NCBI GenBank assembly: GCA_020633205.1
Contig: JACKEB010000012.1
Location: 124,001 to 188,000 of the forward strand
DNA from: Polyangiaceae bacterium
Lineage (GTDB): Bacteria > Myxococcota_A > Polyangia > Polyangiales > Polyangiaceae
Reading direction: 5' to 3'
Length of the DNA stretch: 64,000 bases
Shown one piece after another: positions 35,186 through 44,174 of this stretch. A program made the position numbers and the translations under genes. Under the pieces are notes generated by a model that saw nothing but the letters and a program-made list of their open reading frames with translations, was not told the DNA's origin and did not search any database. The first letter of the stretch is position 1; each line of letters opens with the position of its first letter.

Positions 35186-36283
35186 ATGCGTCTTCGCTCC
35201 CGATTCTCGAGGGTGCCCCGGTCCGCTGGACCGCTCTTGGGCGCCCTCGTGGCGGCTCTTCTCAGCGCATGTGGGGGTGGGGGAGAGGAAGACTCTACGA
35301 AGACGCCTGCGCTTCCCTGGGCGCCTGGCAGCTGGCCTGCCTACGAGGCACCCGACGCGAAACAAGCGGCTCTCGGTAAGGTCCTGTTCTACGACCCGTT
35401 GCTCGGCGCGGACGGAACGACCGCCTGCGCGACCTGTCACAGCGAACACTGGGGCATGAGCGATGGTCTTGCGGTGAGCGTCGGCTTGGACGGCGTGGGC
35501 GCCGTGGGGCCAGGTCGCGTTGGACCCAACTTGACCCGGCGCAACTCCATGTCGCTCTGGAACGTTGCTTTCAGGGAGCGCCTGTTCTGGGATGGCCGCA
35601 CGGAAACGCTAGAGGAGCAAGTCAGCGCGCCGCTCACCGCGGCAGAAGAGCTCGGCAGCACCGAAGCGGAAGTCGTCGACGCATTGCGCGCGAACGCTGA
35701 ATACACATCGCTCTTCAACGAGGCGTTCCCCGGCGAGCCCTTGGGCTTCGAGCAAGTGACGCGCGCCCTGGCCGCGTTTCAGCGTGTGCTCGTGAGCGAC
35801 TGGGCTCCTTACGACCGCTACGCGAAGGGTGACCTCGGTGCCCTCTCAGACAGCTCAAAGCGGGGAATGCAGGCGTTTGCTGATCATGGCTGTGCAACTT
35901 GTCACGTGCCACCCCGCTTCGAGCTCGAGCTGTACGCCAACCGCGGTCAAGCGAACGCGGATGGCGTCGACGACGCGGGCCGCTACGAAGTGACCGGCGA
36001 CGACGCGGACCGAGGTGCCTTCCGTGTTCCCACCCTGCGGAACCTCCGGGACTCCGAACCATATTTCCATGCGGGAACTGCGCCGACGGTGGAGGACGCA
36101 GTGCGTGCGGAGCTTGCGTTCAGCGACGGCATCGACCCGAGCGAAGTCCCTCAGGATCTAGTCGACGACATCACTCACTTCTTGGTCAAAGGTCTCACGG
36201 ATCGCACTCGGGAGCAGGCGCGACCCGCGCGTGTGCCGAGCGGCCTCGAGGTGCCTTTGGACAACTTCCGCATCCCGCGCTAG
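35186..36283 (+). CDS. di-haem cytochrome c peroxidase / MauG-like lipoprotein
   Basis: 365 residues. Lipobox LLSAC (Cys29), haem-binding CATCH at 81-85 and again at 236-240, with the family blocks GKVLFYDPLLGADGTTAC and NSMSLWNVAFRERLFWDGR. Family members either reduce peroxide or, like MauG, oxidise a partner protein. It should sit on the periplasmic side of a membrane by lipid anchor. Middle gene of the three-gene exported cassette. Confidence 0.93.
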   Translation: MRLRSRFSRVPRSAGPLLGALVAALLSACGGGGEEDSTKTPALPWAPGSWPAYEAPDAKQAALGKVLFYDPLLGADGTTACATCHSEHWGMSDGLAVSVGLDGVGAVGPGRVGPNLTRRNSMSLWNVAFRERLFWDGRTETLEEQVSAPLTAAEELGSTEAEVVDALRANAEYTSLFNEAFPGEPLGFEQVTRALAAFQRVLVSDWAPYDRYAKGDLGALSDSSKRGMQAFADHGCATCHVPPRFELELYANRGQANADGVDDAGRYEVTGDDADRGAFRVPTLRNLRDSEPYFHAGTAPTVEDAVRAELAFSDGIDPSEVPQDLVDDITHFLVKGLTDRTREQARPARVPSGLEVPLDNFRIPR

Positions 36284-36285
36284 CT

Positions 36286-36304
36286 GACCCTCACCCCCAA
36301 CCCG
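36286..36304. repeat. copy of a dispersed C-rich element
   Basis: GACCCTCACCCCCAACCCG immediately after the stop of the di-haem peroxidase-like gene, in a 74-base gap inside the cassette. Confidence 0.45.
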
Positions 36305-36357
36305 AAATCTCGCTTGGCTGCGCCGTTGGGCGCGGCGTCATCTGGAGCCTAACCACC

Positions 36358-37509
36358 ATGCCTATTCATGCCTTTGCTCGAACCTCGTGGAGTCAGCGCC
36401 TTCGAACGATGTGCTCGGTGGGTGCCGTCGCCGCGCTGCTCGTGGCTGGTGGGTGCAGCGGGGACGATTCCGAAGGGTCTACGGTCAAGGGCGTCAGTGT
36501 GCCGAAGGCAGGGGAGCACTTCGCATCCCTCGCAGACTGGCATTTCTTCAGCGACATCAGTCAGCAAAAGCCGGCGCCTGGGGTGGAACCGTTTCAGCCC
36601 ATCGCCCCGCTTTACAGCGACTACACGAACAAGCGTCGCTTTATCTATGTTCCGTCCGGAACCAAGATCCAGTACAGCACCGATGGTGTCTGGACGATCC
36701 CGGTTGGCGGGGCGTTGATCAAGACGTTCTCCTACGTGCTCGACGAACGCGAAGGGGTGCCGAGCGTGATCACTCCGGACAAGGAGCGTTTGCTGGAGAC
36801 GCGCGTCTTGTATCGCGAGTCGGAGACCGCCTGGGTCGCGGAGACCTACGTCTACGACGAATCCGGAAAGAGCGCCGAGCGTAAGGTGGCGGGCGCGACG
36901 ATCGACATGAGCTGGACGAACCAAGCCGGCGAGACGATGACCAACGCCTACGGCGTCCCGAACGTGAACGCTTGCCAGACCTGCCACGGCGAAAATGAGG
37001 CGATGAACGCCCAGGGGCTACGCACGAGGCAGCTCAACTGGGACCATGACTACGGCGACGTGGTCGAGAACCAGGTGGACCACTTCGAGAGGATCGGCTG
37101 GCTGGAGCCCACGGGGGACCGTGAACAGCTGGTAGATCCATACGGAAGTGCCAGTGTGAGTGACCGCGTGCGCTCGTACTTCGACTCCAACTGCGCGAGC
37201 TGCCATCGGGAGGACGGCTTCGCATCGTCCAGCGGGCTCTGGCTCGACTGGGGCAACACCGATCCGAGCAAGGAAGCGGCACGCTGGGGCGTGTGCAAGC
37301 AGCCAACGTCCGCTGGCGGGGCGACCTGCGGGCTGCAGTTCGACGTGGTGCCTGGGAAGCCAGACGAGTCGATCCTGCTTTGCCGCACCGCATCGGAGGA
37401 CGGCAAGGTGCGCATGCCGCCCCTGGCGACGAAAGTTCCTCACGCCGAGGGCATCGCGCTGATCCGCGACTGGATCACCCAGCTCCCGGCTGCATCTTGC
37501 AGTCAGTGA
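36358..37509 (+). CDS. di-haem c-type lipoprotein, SO2930/TIGR03806-like
   Basis: 383 residues. Signal with Cys33 (VAGGC) as probable lipidation site; haem motifs CQTCH at 206-210 and CASCH at 279-283; family blocks FSDISQQKP and PLYSDYTNKRRFIYVP, and a C-terminal PGKPDESILLCR and MPPLATKVPHAEG. This is the known partner family of the beta-helix lipoprotein. Both lie here with a third, MauG-like, haem protein between them. A role in electron transfer to, or modification of, the beta-helix partner is inference. Confidence 0.87.
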   Translation: MPIHAFARTSWSQRLRTMCSVGAVAALLVAGGCSGDDSEGSTVKGVSVPKAGEHFASLADWHFFSDISQQKPAPGVEPFQPIAPLYSDYTNKRRFIYVPSGTKIQYSTDGVWTIPVGGALIKTFSYVLDEREGVPSVITPDKERLLETRVLYRESETAWVAETYVYDESGKSAERKVAGATIDMSWTNQAGETMTNAYGVPNVNACQTCHGENEAMNAQGLRTRQLNWDHDYGDVVENQVDHFERIGWLEPTGDREQLVDPYGSASVSDRVRSYFDSNCASCHREDGFASSSGLWLDWGNTDPSKEAARWGVCKQPTSAGGATCGLQFDVVPGKPDESILLCRTASEDGKVRMPPLATKVPHAEGIALIRDWITQLPAASCSQ

Positions 37510-37785
37510 GGCGCGATCCCCCCGACGAGCGTCCCTGACCAGTCGGTCGCGGCTGCCCCGAGTAACAGGGCCGCCGTGAGTCCGCGGCGTAGGATCTGCG
37601 CGATCCTCATTCACCTTCCTTCGCTATGGAGTGCCGCTCAACGGTGAGCGACGTGACGACATGGCGTGGTGGTTGCTCTGCGCTTGAAGCCAAGGGCGCT
37701 TCCCCTTACGAATCTTCCCGGACCGCTTCGAAGTTCGCGAGTGAGGGCAGGAACTCGGGGCATTCAAAAGCTAAGAGGAGCCAGA

Positions 37786-40464
37786 GTGCACAACTATTTT
37801 CCGGAAGCACCGGATACGGATCCCCAAGAAACCGCAGAGTGGATCGAGTCTCTGAACTCGGTCGTGGCGAGCGTTGGCAAAGAGCGCGGCCGCTTCCTCG
37901 TGCGGCGCATCCTCGACGCCGCGCGTTTCTCCGGGGTGGTCCCCGATGGACCGCTGGTCACGGACTTCGTCAACACCATCCCGAAGGAGGCCGAGCCGGA
38001 GTTCCCCGGGGATACGAAGATCGAGCGGCGCATCCGCCAGTACATTCGTTGGAATGCGGTGGCGATGGTGCACCGTGCGAACGTGAAGTTCTCAGGCATC
38101 GGTGGACATCTCAGCACATACGCCTCTAGCGCGAGCCTGTACGAAGTGGGCTTCAACCACTTCTTCCGGGGCAAGGACGAAGGGCTGGGGGATTTGGTGT
38201 ACTACCAAGGGCACGCGGCTCCTGGTGTGTACGCGCGCTCGTTTCTTGAGGGGCGTATCAGCCTCGAGCAGATGGAACACTTTCGCCGCGAGGCGGAGCG
38301 TGGAGTAGGGCTCTCGAGCTATCCTCACCCGCGCTTGATGCCTGGCTACTGGGAGTTCCCCACGGTCAGCATGGGACTCGGGCCGCTCTCCGCCATCTAC
38401 CAGGCGCGCTTCGCGCGCTACCTGCATGCGCGGGGCGTGATTGACACTTCTCAGTCGCGCATCTGGGCTTTCCTTGGAGACGGCGAGACCGACGAGCCCG
38501 AGTCCCTTGGCAGCCTGAGCATTGCCGCGCGGGAAGGCCTGGACAACCTGATCTTCGTGATCAACTGCAACTTGCAGCGTCTGGACGGTCCAGTCCGCGG
38601 CAATGGCAAGATCGTCCAAGAGCTCGAGGCGCTGTTCCGCGGCGCCGGCTGGAACGTGATCAAGGTGATCTGGGCGGAGGAGTGGGACTCGCTCCTCGAC
38701 AAGGACAACGAAGGCGTGCTGCGGCGCCGCATGAACGAGGTGGTGGACGGCCAGTGGCAGCGTTACACCACGGCGTCTGGCGACTACACGCGGAAGGACT
38801 TCTTCGGAACGGATCCGCGGCTCCTCGAGATGGTGGAGCACCTCTCCGACGAAGAGATCCGCAAGCTGCGTCGCGGCGGACACAGCCACGTCAAGCTCTA
38901 CGCGGCTTACAAGGCGGCGGTGGAGCAGACCGGTCGCCCCACGGTGATCCTCGCGCACACCGTCAAGGGATGGACTCTTGGCCACTCCTTCGAGGGCAGC
39001 AACGTCACTCACCAAAAGAAGAAGATGGAACTCGCGGAGCTCAAGGCGTTCCGCGATCTCTTGAAGCTGCCGGTGCCTGACGACAAGCTCGCTGAGGCTC
39101 CGTTCGTGCACCCTGGCATGAACAGCCCCGAGGTCCAGTACATGCTGGAACGGCGCCGCGCGCTCGGAGGGACGATCCCCAAGCGCAACGACCGTATCCA
39201 GGTTCCGTTGGATATGCCCGCTTCCGATTTCTATGCGGAATTCGATGCGGGGATGTCGAAGGGCGAGGCCAGCACCACCATGGTGTTCGCGCGGCTACTC
39301 GCCAACCTGATTCGGGACAAGCAGGTTGGGCGCCGTGTCGTGCCGATCATCCCCGACGAGGCGCGCACATTCGGCCTCGACGTCTTGTTCAGTCAGGTCG
39401 GCATCTACTCCTCTGCCGGTCAGGTCTACGAGCCCGTCGACAAGGGCAAGCTGCTCTACTACCGCGAGAGCAAGGACGGCCAGGTGCTCGAGGAAGGCAT
39501 CACCGAGGCCGGATCCATGGCGTCGTTCACGGCGGCTGGCACTGCCTACTCGAACTGGGGTCAACCGATGATCCCGTTCTACATCTACTACTCGATGTTC
39601 GGCTTCCAGCGCACCGGGGACCAGATGTGGGCTTTCGGCGACGGCAAGGGGCGCGGCTTCTTGCTGGGAGCGACCGCTGGGCGCACCACGCTGAACGGCG
39701 AAGGCCTTCAGCACGAAGACGGCCACAGTCACATCCTCGCGGCGGTGATTCCGAACCTGCGCGCCTATGACGTGGCCTTCGCCTACGAGCTCGCGACGGT
39801 GATCCAAGACGGCATGCGCGCGATGTACACTGACGAGGAGGACTGCTTCTACTACATCACGCTGCAGAACGAGAACTACACCCAGCCACCGCTGCCCGAC
39901 GGCGACGACGTGAAGCAGCACATCGTCAAGGGCATGTATCGGTACCGTGCGGCAAAGGAGCGGCGTCCGCTCCACGTACAGCTCTGGGGTAGCGGTTCGA
40001 TCATGATGCAGGTCATCGCCGCCGCGGACATCCTGGAAGAACGCTTCGGCGTGTCCTCGGACATTTGGGGCGTCACCAGCTACTCGCGTATGCGCGACGA
40101 AGCCTTGGCCTGCGAGCGCCACAACCGGCTGCGCCCCCTCGAGGAGGCGCGCGTGCCTTTCATCAGCACACAGCTGAAGGACGTGGAGGGGCCGTTCGTC
40201 GCGGCTACCGACTACATGAAGCTCGTCCCCGACCAGGTTGCGCGTTGGGTGCCCGGCCGCCTCGTGTCCCTGGGCACCGATGGTTTCGGGATGAGCGACA
40301 CACGGGAAGGCTTGCGACGCCACTTCGAGGTCGACGCCGAGAACATCGCGCTCGCGGCGCTGGATGCATTGCGACTCGAGGGACGGATCCCCGCGGAGAA
40401 TGTCGCAAAGGCAGTGAGTGAGCTGGGGATCGACGCGGGCAAGGTCGACCCGATGCTCGTCTAG
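37786..40464 (+). CDS. aceE: pyruvate dehydrogenase E1, homodimeric type
   Basis: 892 residues, matching the ~887 of E. coli AceE. Thiamine diphosphate motif GDGETDEPESLGSL through NCNLQRLDGPVRGNGKI is nearly identical to the E. coli pattern. It decarboxylates pyruvate and transfers the acetyl group to lipoyl-E2. GTG at 37786 is chosen for the AGAGGAG 6 bases before it and because homology starts shortly after; the frame is open 120 bases further. No aceF or lpd is adjacent, so E2 and E3 must come from elsewhere. A strong terminator follows. Confidence 0.96.
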   Translation: MHNYFPEAPDTDPQETAEWIESLNSVVASVGKERGRFLVRRILDAARFSGVVPDGPLVTDFVNTIPKEAEPEFPGDTKIERRIRQYIRWNAVAMVHRANVKFSGIGGHLSTYASSASLYEVGFNHFFRGKDEGLGDLVYYQGHAAPGVYARSFLEGRISLEQMEHFRREAERGVGLSSYPHPRLMPGYWEFPTVSMGLGPLSAIYQARFARYLHARGVIDTSQSRIWAFLGDGETDEPESLGSLSIAAREGLDNLIFVINCNLQRLDGPVRGNGKIVQELEALFRGAGWNVIKVIWAEEWDSLLDKDNEGVLRRRMNEVVDGQWQRYTTASGDYTRKDFFGTDPRLLEMVEHLSDEEIRKLRRGGHSHVKLYAAYKAAVEQTGRPTVILAHTVKGWTLGHSFEGSNVTHQKKKMELAELKAFRDLLKLPVPDDKLAEAPFVHPGMNSPEVQYMLERRRALGGTIPKRNDRIQVPLDMPASDFYAEFDAGMSKGEASTTMVFARLLANLIRDKQVGRRVVPIIPDEARTFGLDVLFSQVGIYSSAGQVYEPVDKGKLLYYRESKDGQVLEEGITEAGSMASFTAAGTAYSNWGQPMIPFYIYYSMFGFQRTGDQMWAFGDGKGRGFLLGATAGRTTLNGEGLQHEDGHSHILAAVIPNLRAYDVAFAYELATVIQDGMRAMYTDEEDCFYYITLQNENYTQPPLPDGDDVKQHIVKGMYRYRAAKERRPLHVQLWGSGSIMMQVIAAADILEERFGVSSDIWGVTSYSRMRDEALACERHNRLRPLEEARVPFISTQLKDVEGPFVAATDYMKLVPDQVARWVPGRLVSLGTDGFGMSDTREGLRRHFEVDAENIALAALDALRLEGRIPAENVAKAVSELGIDAGKVDPMLV

Positions 40465-40486
40465 CTCTGACCTACCAACACAGAGA

Positions 40487-40526
40487 AACGCGCCGTCGGC
40501 TTCGCCAGCGGCGCGTTCCTTTTTTG
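40487..40526 (+). terminator. rho-independent terminator of aceE
   Basis: Stem AACGCGCCG (40487-40495) pairs with CGGCGCGTT (40509-40517), followed by CC and six T. It lies 23 bases past the aceE stop and would end plus-strand transcription before the converging Mpo1-like gene. Confidence 0.9.
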
Positions 40527-40564
40527 GCGTCGCACGTCTCGCGCCGTGCGGCTGATGCTGCGAC

Positions 40565-40936
40565 CTACTCGGCTGCCGAAGCCGCCGACTCGTACCGGGG
40601 AGCTTCGGTCGTGTCGTTCTCCGGGCGCGTCTCTTCCACGACGTCGATGCCCACCTTCTTCGCCCACCACAGAAGGCCAATGACCAGGCTGCGCTTGTCG
40701 GATACGAAGCTCGGCGGCTTGCCCTCGAAATAGTGACCCACGAACTGGAAGCCCCAGCCAACGGTGAACATGCTCGCCGCCAGGGGCAGACCCACTACGG
40801 TAGCTCCAACCGGGAAGGACGCGGCGATCATCGGGATGCCGATGGTGTGGCAGAACTGGTTCGTCTCGTTCTGGTGGTCGTCGCGGTAGCTGTCCATGAG
40901 GGCGGTCCACTCGGCATTCAACTTGAGCTTCTTCAT
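40565..40936 (-). CDS. Mpo1-like / DUF962 membrane protein
   Basis: 123 residues. Two hydrophobic segments (33-60) and the DUF962 landmarks: DDHQNETNQFCHTIGIP with His21 and His30, then QFVGHYFEGKPP with His68. Yeast Mpo1 is an Fe(II) dioxygenase of 2-hydroxy fatty acid alpha-oxidation that uses such His residues; bacterial members are mostly untested. The ATG at 40936 is followed by a MKKLKLNAEW start. It lies 86 bases from the TetR gene's stop on the same strand. Confidence 0.83.
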   Translation of the reverse strand: MKKLKLNAEWTALMDSYRDDHQNETNQFCHTIGIPMIAASFPVGATVVGLPLAASMFTVGWGFQFVGHYFEGKPPSFVSDKRSLVIGLLWWAKKVGIDVVEETRPENDTTEAPRYESAASAAE

Positions 40937-41021
40937 TGGTCGTCTCGTCTTTCTGCGCCCGAAAACCGGCGCCGCGTGAGCCTCGGGAGCCCTGCTGGCT
41001 CCTCGGAAAGTTGGCTGGAGG

Positions 41022-41672
41022 TCAGTCTCGGTCCAGCTCGGGGAGGGCGACGCGAATCAGCGCGTCGACCAGTGCGCTCGTGAAGCGGTCGTCATCCACG
41101 ACCGACGTCCCGAGCACGTGGGCGTGAACGGAGCCTTCCACCATGCCAAACAGCACGAACGCGGTGGCCGTGGTGTCTCCGGCGAATCCCCAGCGAGCGA
41201 GCAGCTGCGCCACCTGGTGCACCAGCGCCTGCTCGCCGAGTGAAGTCAGCTGGTCCAGGTCGCTGTCGGCGTGGCGTCGCTCCGTCAGCACCGCGTGCAG
41301 TCCTGGATTTTCCCGGTGGTAATCCATGACCATCAGAACGATGCGTGTCATGCGGGAGCGCACGGCGGCGAGCAGCTCGCGACCCTTGACGTCCCGCACG
41401 TCGTCGCCCAGCACCTCGACCGCTTCTCGCGCGATCCGCTGCTGGCGCACGTCGGCGAGCTCCCGCAGCATCACGTCCTTGTCGCCGAAGTACTGATAGA
41501 AGGTGCCCGTCGCCACCCCGGCTCGCTCTGCGATCGAGCGCGCCGTCGTCTGAGCGTAACCGTGCGCTGTGAACTCAGCCTCCGCAGCCGCCACGAGGCT
41601 CGCCCGGGTGCGCTTCGCCCGCGACTGAGAAGGTTTGCGTACGGCTGCCGTCCCCACGATAGCCGGAAGCAT
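41022..41672 (-). CDS. TetR-family transcriptional repressor
   Basis: 216 residues. The N-terminal helix-turn-helix (FTAHGYAQTTARSIAERAGVATGTFYQYFGDKDVML, about 37-70) is typical. ATG at 41672 is chosen over an upstream one at 41810, which would overlap the divergent gene. Nine bases upstream of its ATG lies a 20-bp palindrome, a likely operator serving both this gene and the divergent EamA exporter. Confidence 0.92.
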   Translation of the reverse strand: MLPAIVGTAAVRKPSQSRAKRTRASLVAAAEAEFTAHGYAQTTARSIAERAGVATGTFYQYFGDKDVMLRELADVRQQRIAREAVEVLGDDVRDVKGRELLAAVRSRMTRIVLMVMDYHRENPGLHAVLTERRHADSDLDQLTSLGEQALVHQVAQLLARWGFAGDTTATAFVLFGMVEGSVHAHVLGTSVVDDDRFTSALVDALIRVALPELDRD

Positions 41673-41680
41673 AGACAATC

Positions 41681-41700
41681 TGAATCTGACGTCAAGTTCA
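41681..41700. promoter_or_regulatory. palindromic TetR operator candidate
   Basis: TGAATCTGACGTCAAGTTCA pairs at 8 of 10 symmetrical positions around a perfect TGACGTCA core. It sits between the TetR gene (9 bases to its ATG) and the EamA gene (82 bases to its ATG), as expected for a shared operator. Confidence 0.65.
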
Positions 41701-41781
41701 GTTTTGGCAAGGCTGCGGAGAACCGAGGTTTCGCGCGTAGCGCTCCCCGGCTCGCCCCGAATCGTGCCAGAAGGTGGCCCC

Positions 41782-42684
41782 ATGCGTCGCGTGCACCTGG
41801 CTCTGATCACGGTTCAGGTGTTGTTTGGGCTGTGGCCGGTGGCCGGATCGGCAGTGTTGGGCGTGCTGAGCCCGCAGGCGCTGATTGGGTTTCGGCTGTT
41901 CCTCGGCGCCCCATGTCTGATCCTGGCGGCGCGCTGGGGCCGGTCGTCTGGGCCCCGGCTCACCCTGAAGGATCTGGCGCAGCTATTTGGGTTGGCCATC
42001 TTGGGTATCACGGCGAACCAGATCCTGTTCGTCGAGGGCCTCAAGCGTGCCGGGCCGATCAACGCATCGGTGCTCCTACTGATTATCCCTGCGGTAACGC
42101 TGTTGGCGGCCACCCTGCTCGGACGGGAGCGCCCGAGTCGCCTGCGTCTGCTGGGCGTGGCCATCGCGATCTCTGGAGCGCTGGCTCTCGTGGGGGTGGA
42201 GCGCTTCCAGCTTCAGGACGCGAAGCTCATGGGGAACTTGCTGCTCATCCTGAACTCTACGAGCTACGCCGTGTTCCTCGTGCTCGCGCGGCCGCTGATC
42301 GCCCGGCTCGGCGCGCTCCGAGTAATGAGCTGGGTGTTCCTGATCGGAGCGTTGCAGTGCACGCCCTACGTCTTGCGAAGCTTCCTCGCGCTTGACCCAG
42401 GGGCGCTGCCTGGTTGGGCGCTTGCTTCCCTGGCGTTCATCCTGGTTGGGCCCACGCTCCTCACGTACGTCCTCAATGGCTACGCGCTCACCCGCGTGGA
42501 GAGCTCCGTCGTGGCCGTGTACATCTACCTGCAACCGCTCATCGCGACCAGCGCCGCGTGGCTCGTGCTCGGGCAGAAGCCAACGTTGCGAACGTTCGTG
42601 GCGGGAACGGTGATCGTCGTTGGTGTCGCGCTCTCCAGTGAACTCTGGAAGCTGCGGCGACTGCGGGGCGCACGCGCGACTTGA
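41782..42684 (+). CDS. EamA/DMT-family transporter
   Basis: 300 residues with ten predicted membrane helices in two five-helix halves (LALITVQVLFGLWPVAGS opens the first, LMGNLLLILNSTSYAVFLVL the second). Family members export amino acids, metabolites or drugs. ATG at 41782 has GAAGG upstream. Divergent from a TetR gene with a shared palindromic site, so an inducible exporter is likely; substrate unknown. It converges with the Nudix gene, 4 bases apart. Confidence 0.9.
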   Translation: MRRVHLALITVQVLFGLWPVAGSAVLGVLSPQALIGFRLFLGAPCLILAARWGRSSGPRLTLKDLAQLFGLAILGITANQILFVEGLKRAGPINASVLLLIIPAVTLLAATLLGRERPSRLRLLGVAIAISGALALVGVERFQLQDAKLMGNLLLILNSTSYAVFLVLARPLIARLGALRVMSWVFLIGALQCTPYVLRSFLALDPGALPGWALASLAFILVGPTLLTYVLNGYALTRVESSVVAVYIYLQPLIATSAAWLVLGQKPTLRTFVAGTVIVVGVALSSELWKLRRLRGARAT

Positions 42685-42688
42685 AGGG

Positions 42689-43099
42689 CTAGCGCGGAGC
42701 TTCACTTGCCAACTCCGCGATCAGCGCGCGGTTGGCTGCAGGAAAGTCAAACTCCACGAGCGACGCAGGAGGCACCCAGCGGACCTCCTGGCTAGCCAGG
42801 GGCGCCGCCTCCCGCGAGCTGGCACGACAGTCGAATACTCGGATCGTCACCCGGCGCTCCGGATAGCTGTGCAGGATCGCTCGCCGCTCACCCAGCAGCT
42901 CGACGCTCATAGCGGTCTCTTCGAGCACTTCGCGAAGCACGGCTGCCTCCGCTGACTCGCCATTTTCAACTTTACCGCCAGGAAATTCCCACTTCAGTGC
43001 CTGATGAGACCCGGGGTTTCTGCGCGCGATCAGTAGCTCACCTCCGTGCCAGATGAGCGCGATGGCGATCAGCAGTTCTTCCACTTCATTTTCAGCCAT
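42689..43099 (-). CDS. Nudix hydrolase, MutT-like
   Basis: 136 residues. Nudix box at 42-64: GKVENGESAEAAVLREVLEE, with the core REVLEE intact; a final Gly of the consensus is Ala. Preceded by FPGG and ARRNPGSHQALKWEF, the latter as in 8-oxo-dGTP diphosphatases (MutT). The ATG at 43099 overlaps the end of mutY by 8 bases. Together they suggest cleansing of oxidised guanine: the Nudix enzyme from the nucleotide pool, MutY from DNA. Substrate not proven. Confidence 0.9.
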   Translation of the reverse strand: MAENEVEELLIAIALIWHGGELLIARRNPGSHQALKWEFPGGKVENGESAEAAVLREVLEETAMSVELLGERRAILHSYPERRVTIRVFDCRASSREAAPLASQEVRWVPPASLVEFDFPAANRALIAELASEAPR

Positions 43100-44174
43100 C
43101 ACGCAGCGTCCGAGCGATCTGCGCGTGCGCCTTGGGCAGCGCTACTTTGGTCGTCTCTTCTGGGGTCATCCAGGCTAGCTCACAGAAATCTCCGCCAGGT
43201 TTCGCTGCCCCGCCTCGTGGTTCACAGCGATACGCATCGAGGGTGATGCGGTAGCGCGTGACGCTATGGCGTACGACGCCGACCAAGCCTCGCACCTCGA
43301 CGTCCAACGCCGTCTGGCGTTTTGACGTGGCCTTCAGGCTGGTCTCGCTGCTCTCCCCAGGGGTGAGTTCCGCGTTGGGAAACTGCCACATGCCTGACCA
43401 TCGGGGGGCGGTCTCCGAGAGCTTGCCAAGCAGCAGCTTGCCGTCGCGCTCGATCACCGCGGCGAGCATGTGCACGTTGGTCGTCTTCGCGCGCGGGGGT
43501 GTTTCGGGGAAACGCTCCACTTCGTTCTGCGCCAGCGCCGCGCACTCCTTCGCCAGGGGGCAGCTCCCGCAGGCCGGTTTCCTCGGCGTGCAGCGGGTAG
43601 CGCCGAGCTCCATCAGGCCTTGATTGAAGTCGCCGGGCGCGGCGTGCGGCACGAGCGCCTCTGCAAGCTCCCACAGCCTTCGCTTGGGCGCCGCCTTGGT
43701 GGGGTCACCGGGCAACGCGTAGAGTCGGCTGAGCACGCGGATCACGTTGCCGTCCACGATCGGTTCCGCGCGGTTATGAGCGATGCTGGCGATGGCACCG
43801 GCTGTATAGGGGCCAACGCCGGGCAGCGCACGCAACGCCTCGATCTCCGCGGGCACCTTGCCGCCCTGGTCATTGACGACGGCTCTGGCGCCTTTCAGCA
43901 GATTCCGTGCGCGACTGTAGTAGCCAAGGCCTTGCCAGGCGTGAAGCACATCGGCTTCTTCGGCTGCGGCCAGCGCGTTTACGTCCGGAAAAAGCTTCAG
44001 CCAGCGTTCGAAATAGGGGATGACGGTCGCAACCTGAGTCTGCTGGAGCATCATCTCGCTCACCCACACGGCGTAGGGATCGGAGTCCTTACGCCAGGGC
44101 AGGTCTCTGCGATGCGCCTCGTACCAGGCCAGCAGGGCGCGCTGAACCGTCTCGCGGTTTGCGGGGGGGCTCAC
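43092..44174 (-). CDS. mutY: A/G-specific adenine glycosylase
   Basis: 360 residues. Catalytic Glu40 (SEMMLQQTQ) and Asp141 (VDGN), helix-hairpin-helix LPGVGPYTAGAI, 4Fe-4S Cys195, 202, 205 and 211, and a C-terminal Nudix-fold domain (KLLLGKLSETAPRWSGMW). Spacing of all these equals that of E. coli MutY shifted by three. It removes A opposite 8-oxoG. Start GTG at 44174 overlaps the stop of the GFA gene (GTGA), and its end overlaps the Nudix gene. Confidence 0.97.
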   Translation of the reverse strand: MSPPANRETVQRALLAWYEAHRRDLPWRKDSDPYAVWVSEMMLQQTQVATVIPYFERWLKLFPDVNALAAAEEADVLHAWQGLGYYSRARNLLKGARAVVNDQGGKVPAEIEALRALPGVGPYTAGAIASIAHNRAEPIVDGNVIRVLSRLYALPGDPTKAAPKRRLWELAEALVPHAAPGDFNQGLMELGATRCTPRKPACGSCPLAKECAALAQNEVERFPETPPRAKTTNVHMLAAVIERDGKLLLGKLSETAPRWSGMWQFPNAELTPGESSETSLKATSKRQTALDVEVRGLVGVVRHSVTRYRITLDAYRCEPRGGAAKPGGDFCELAWMTPEETTKVALPKAHAQIARTLRDG

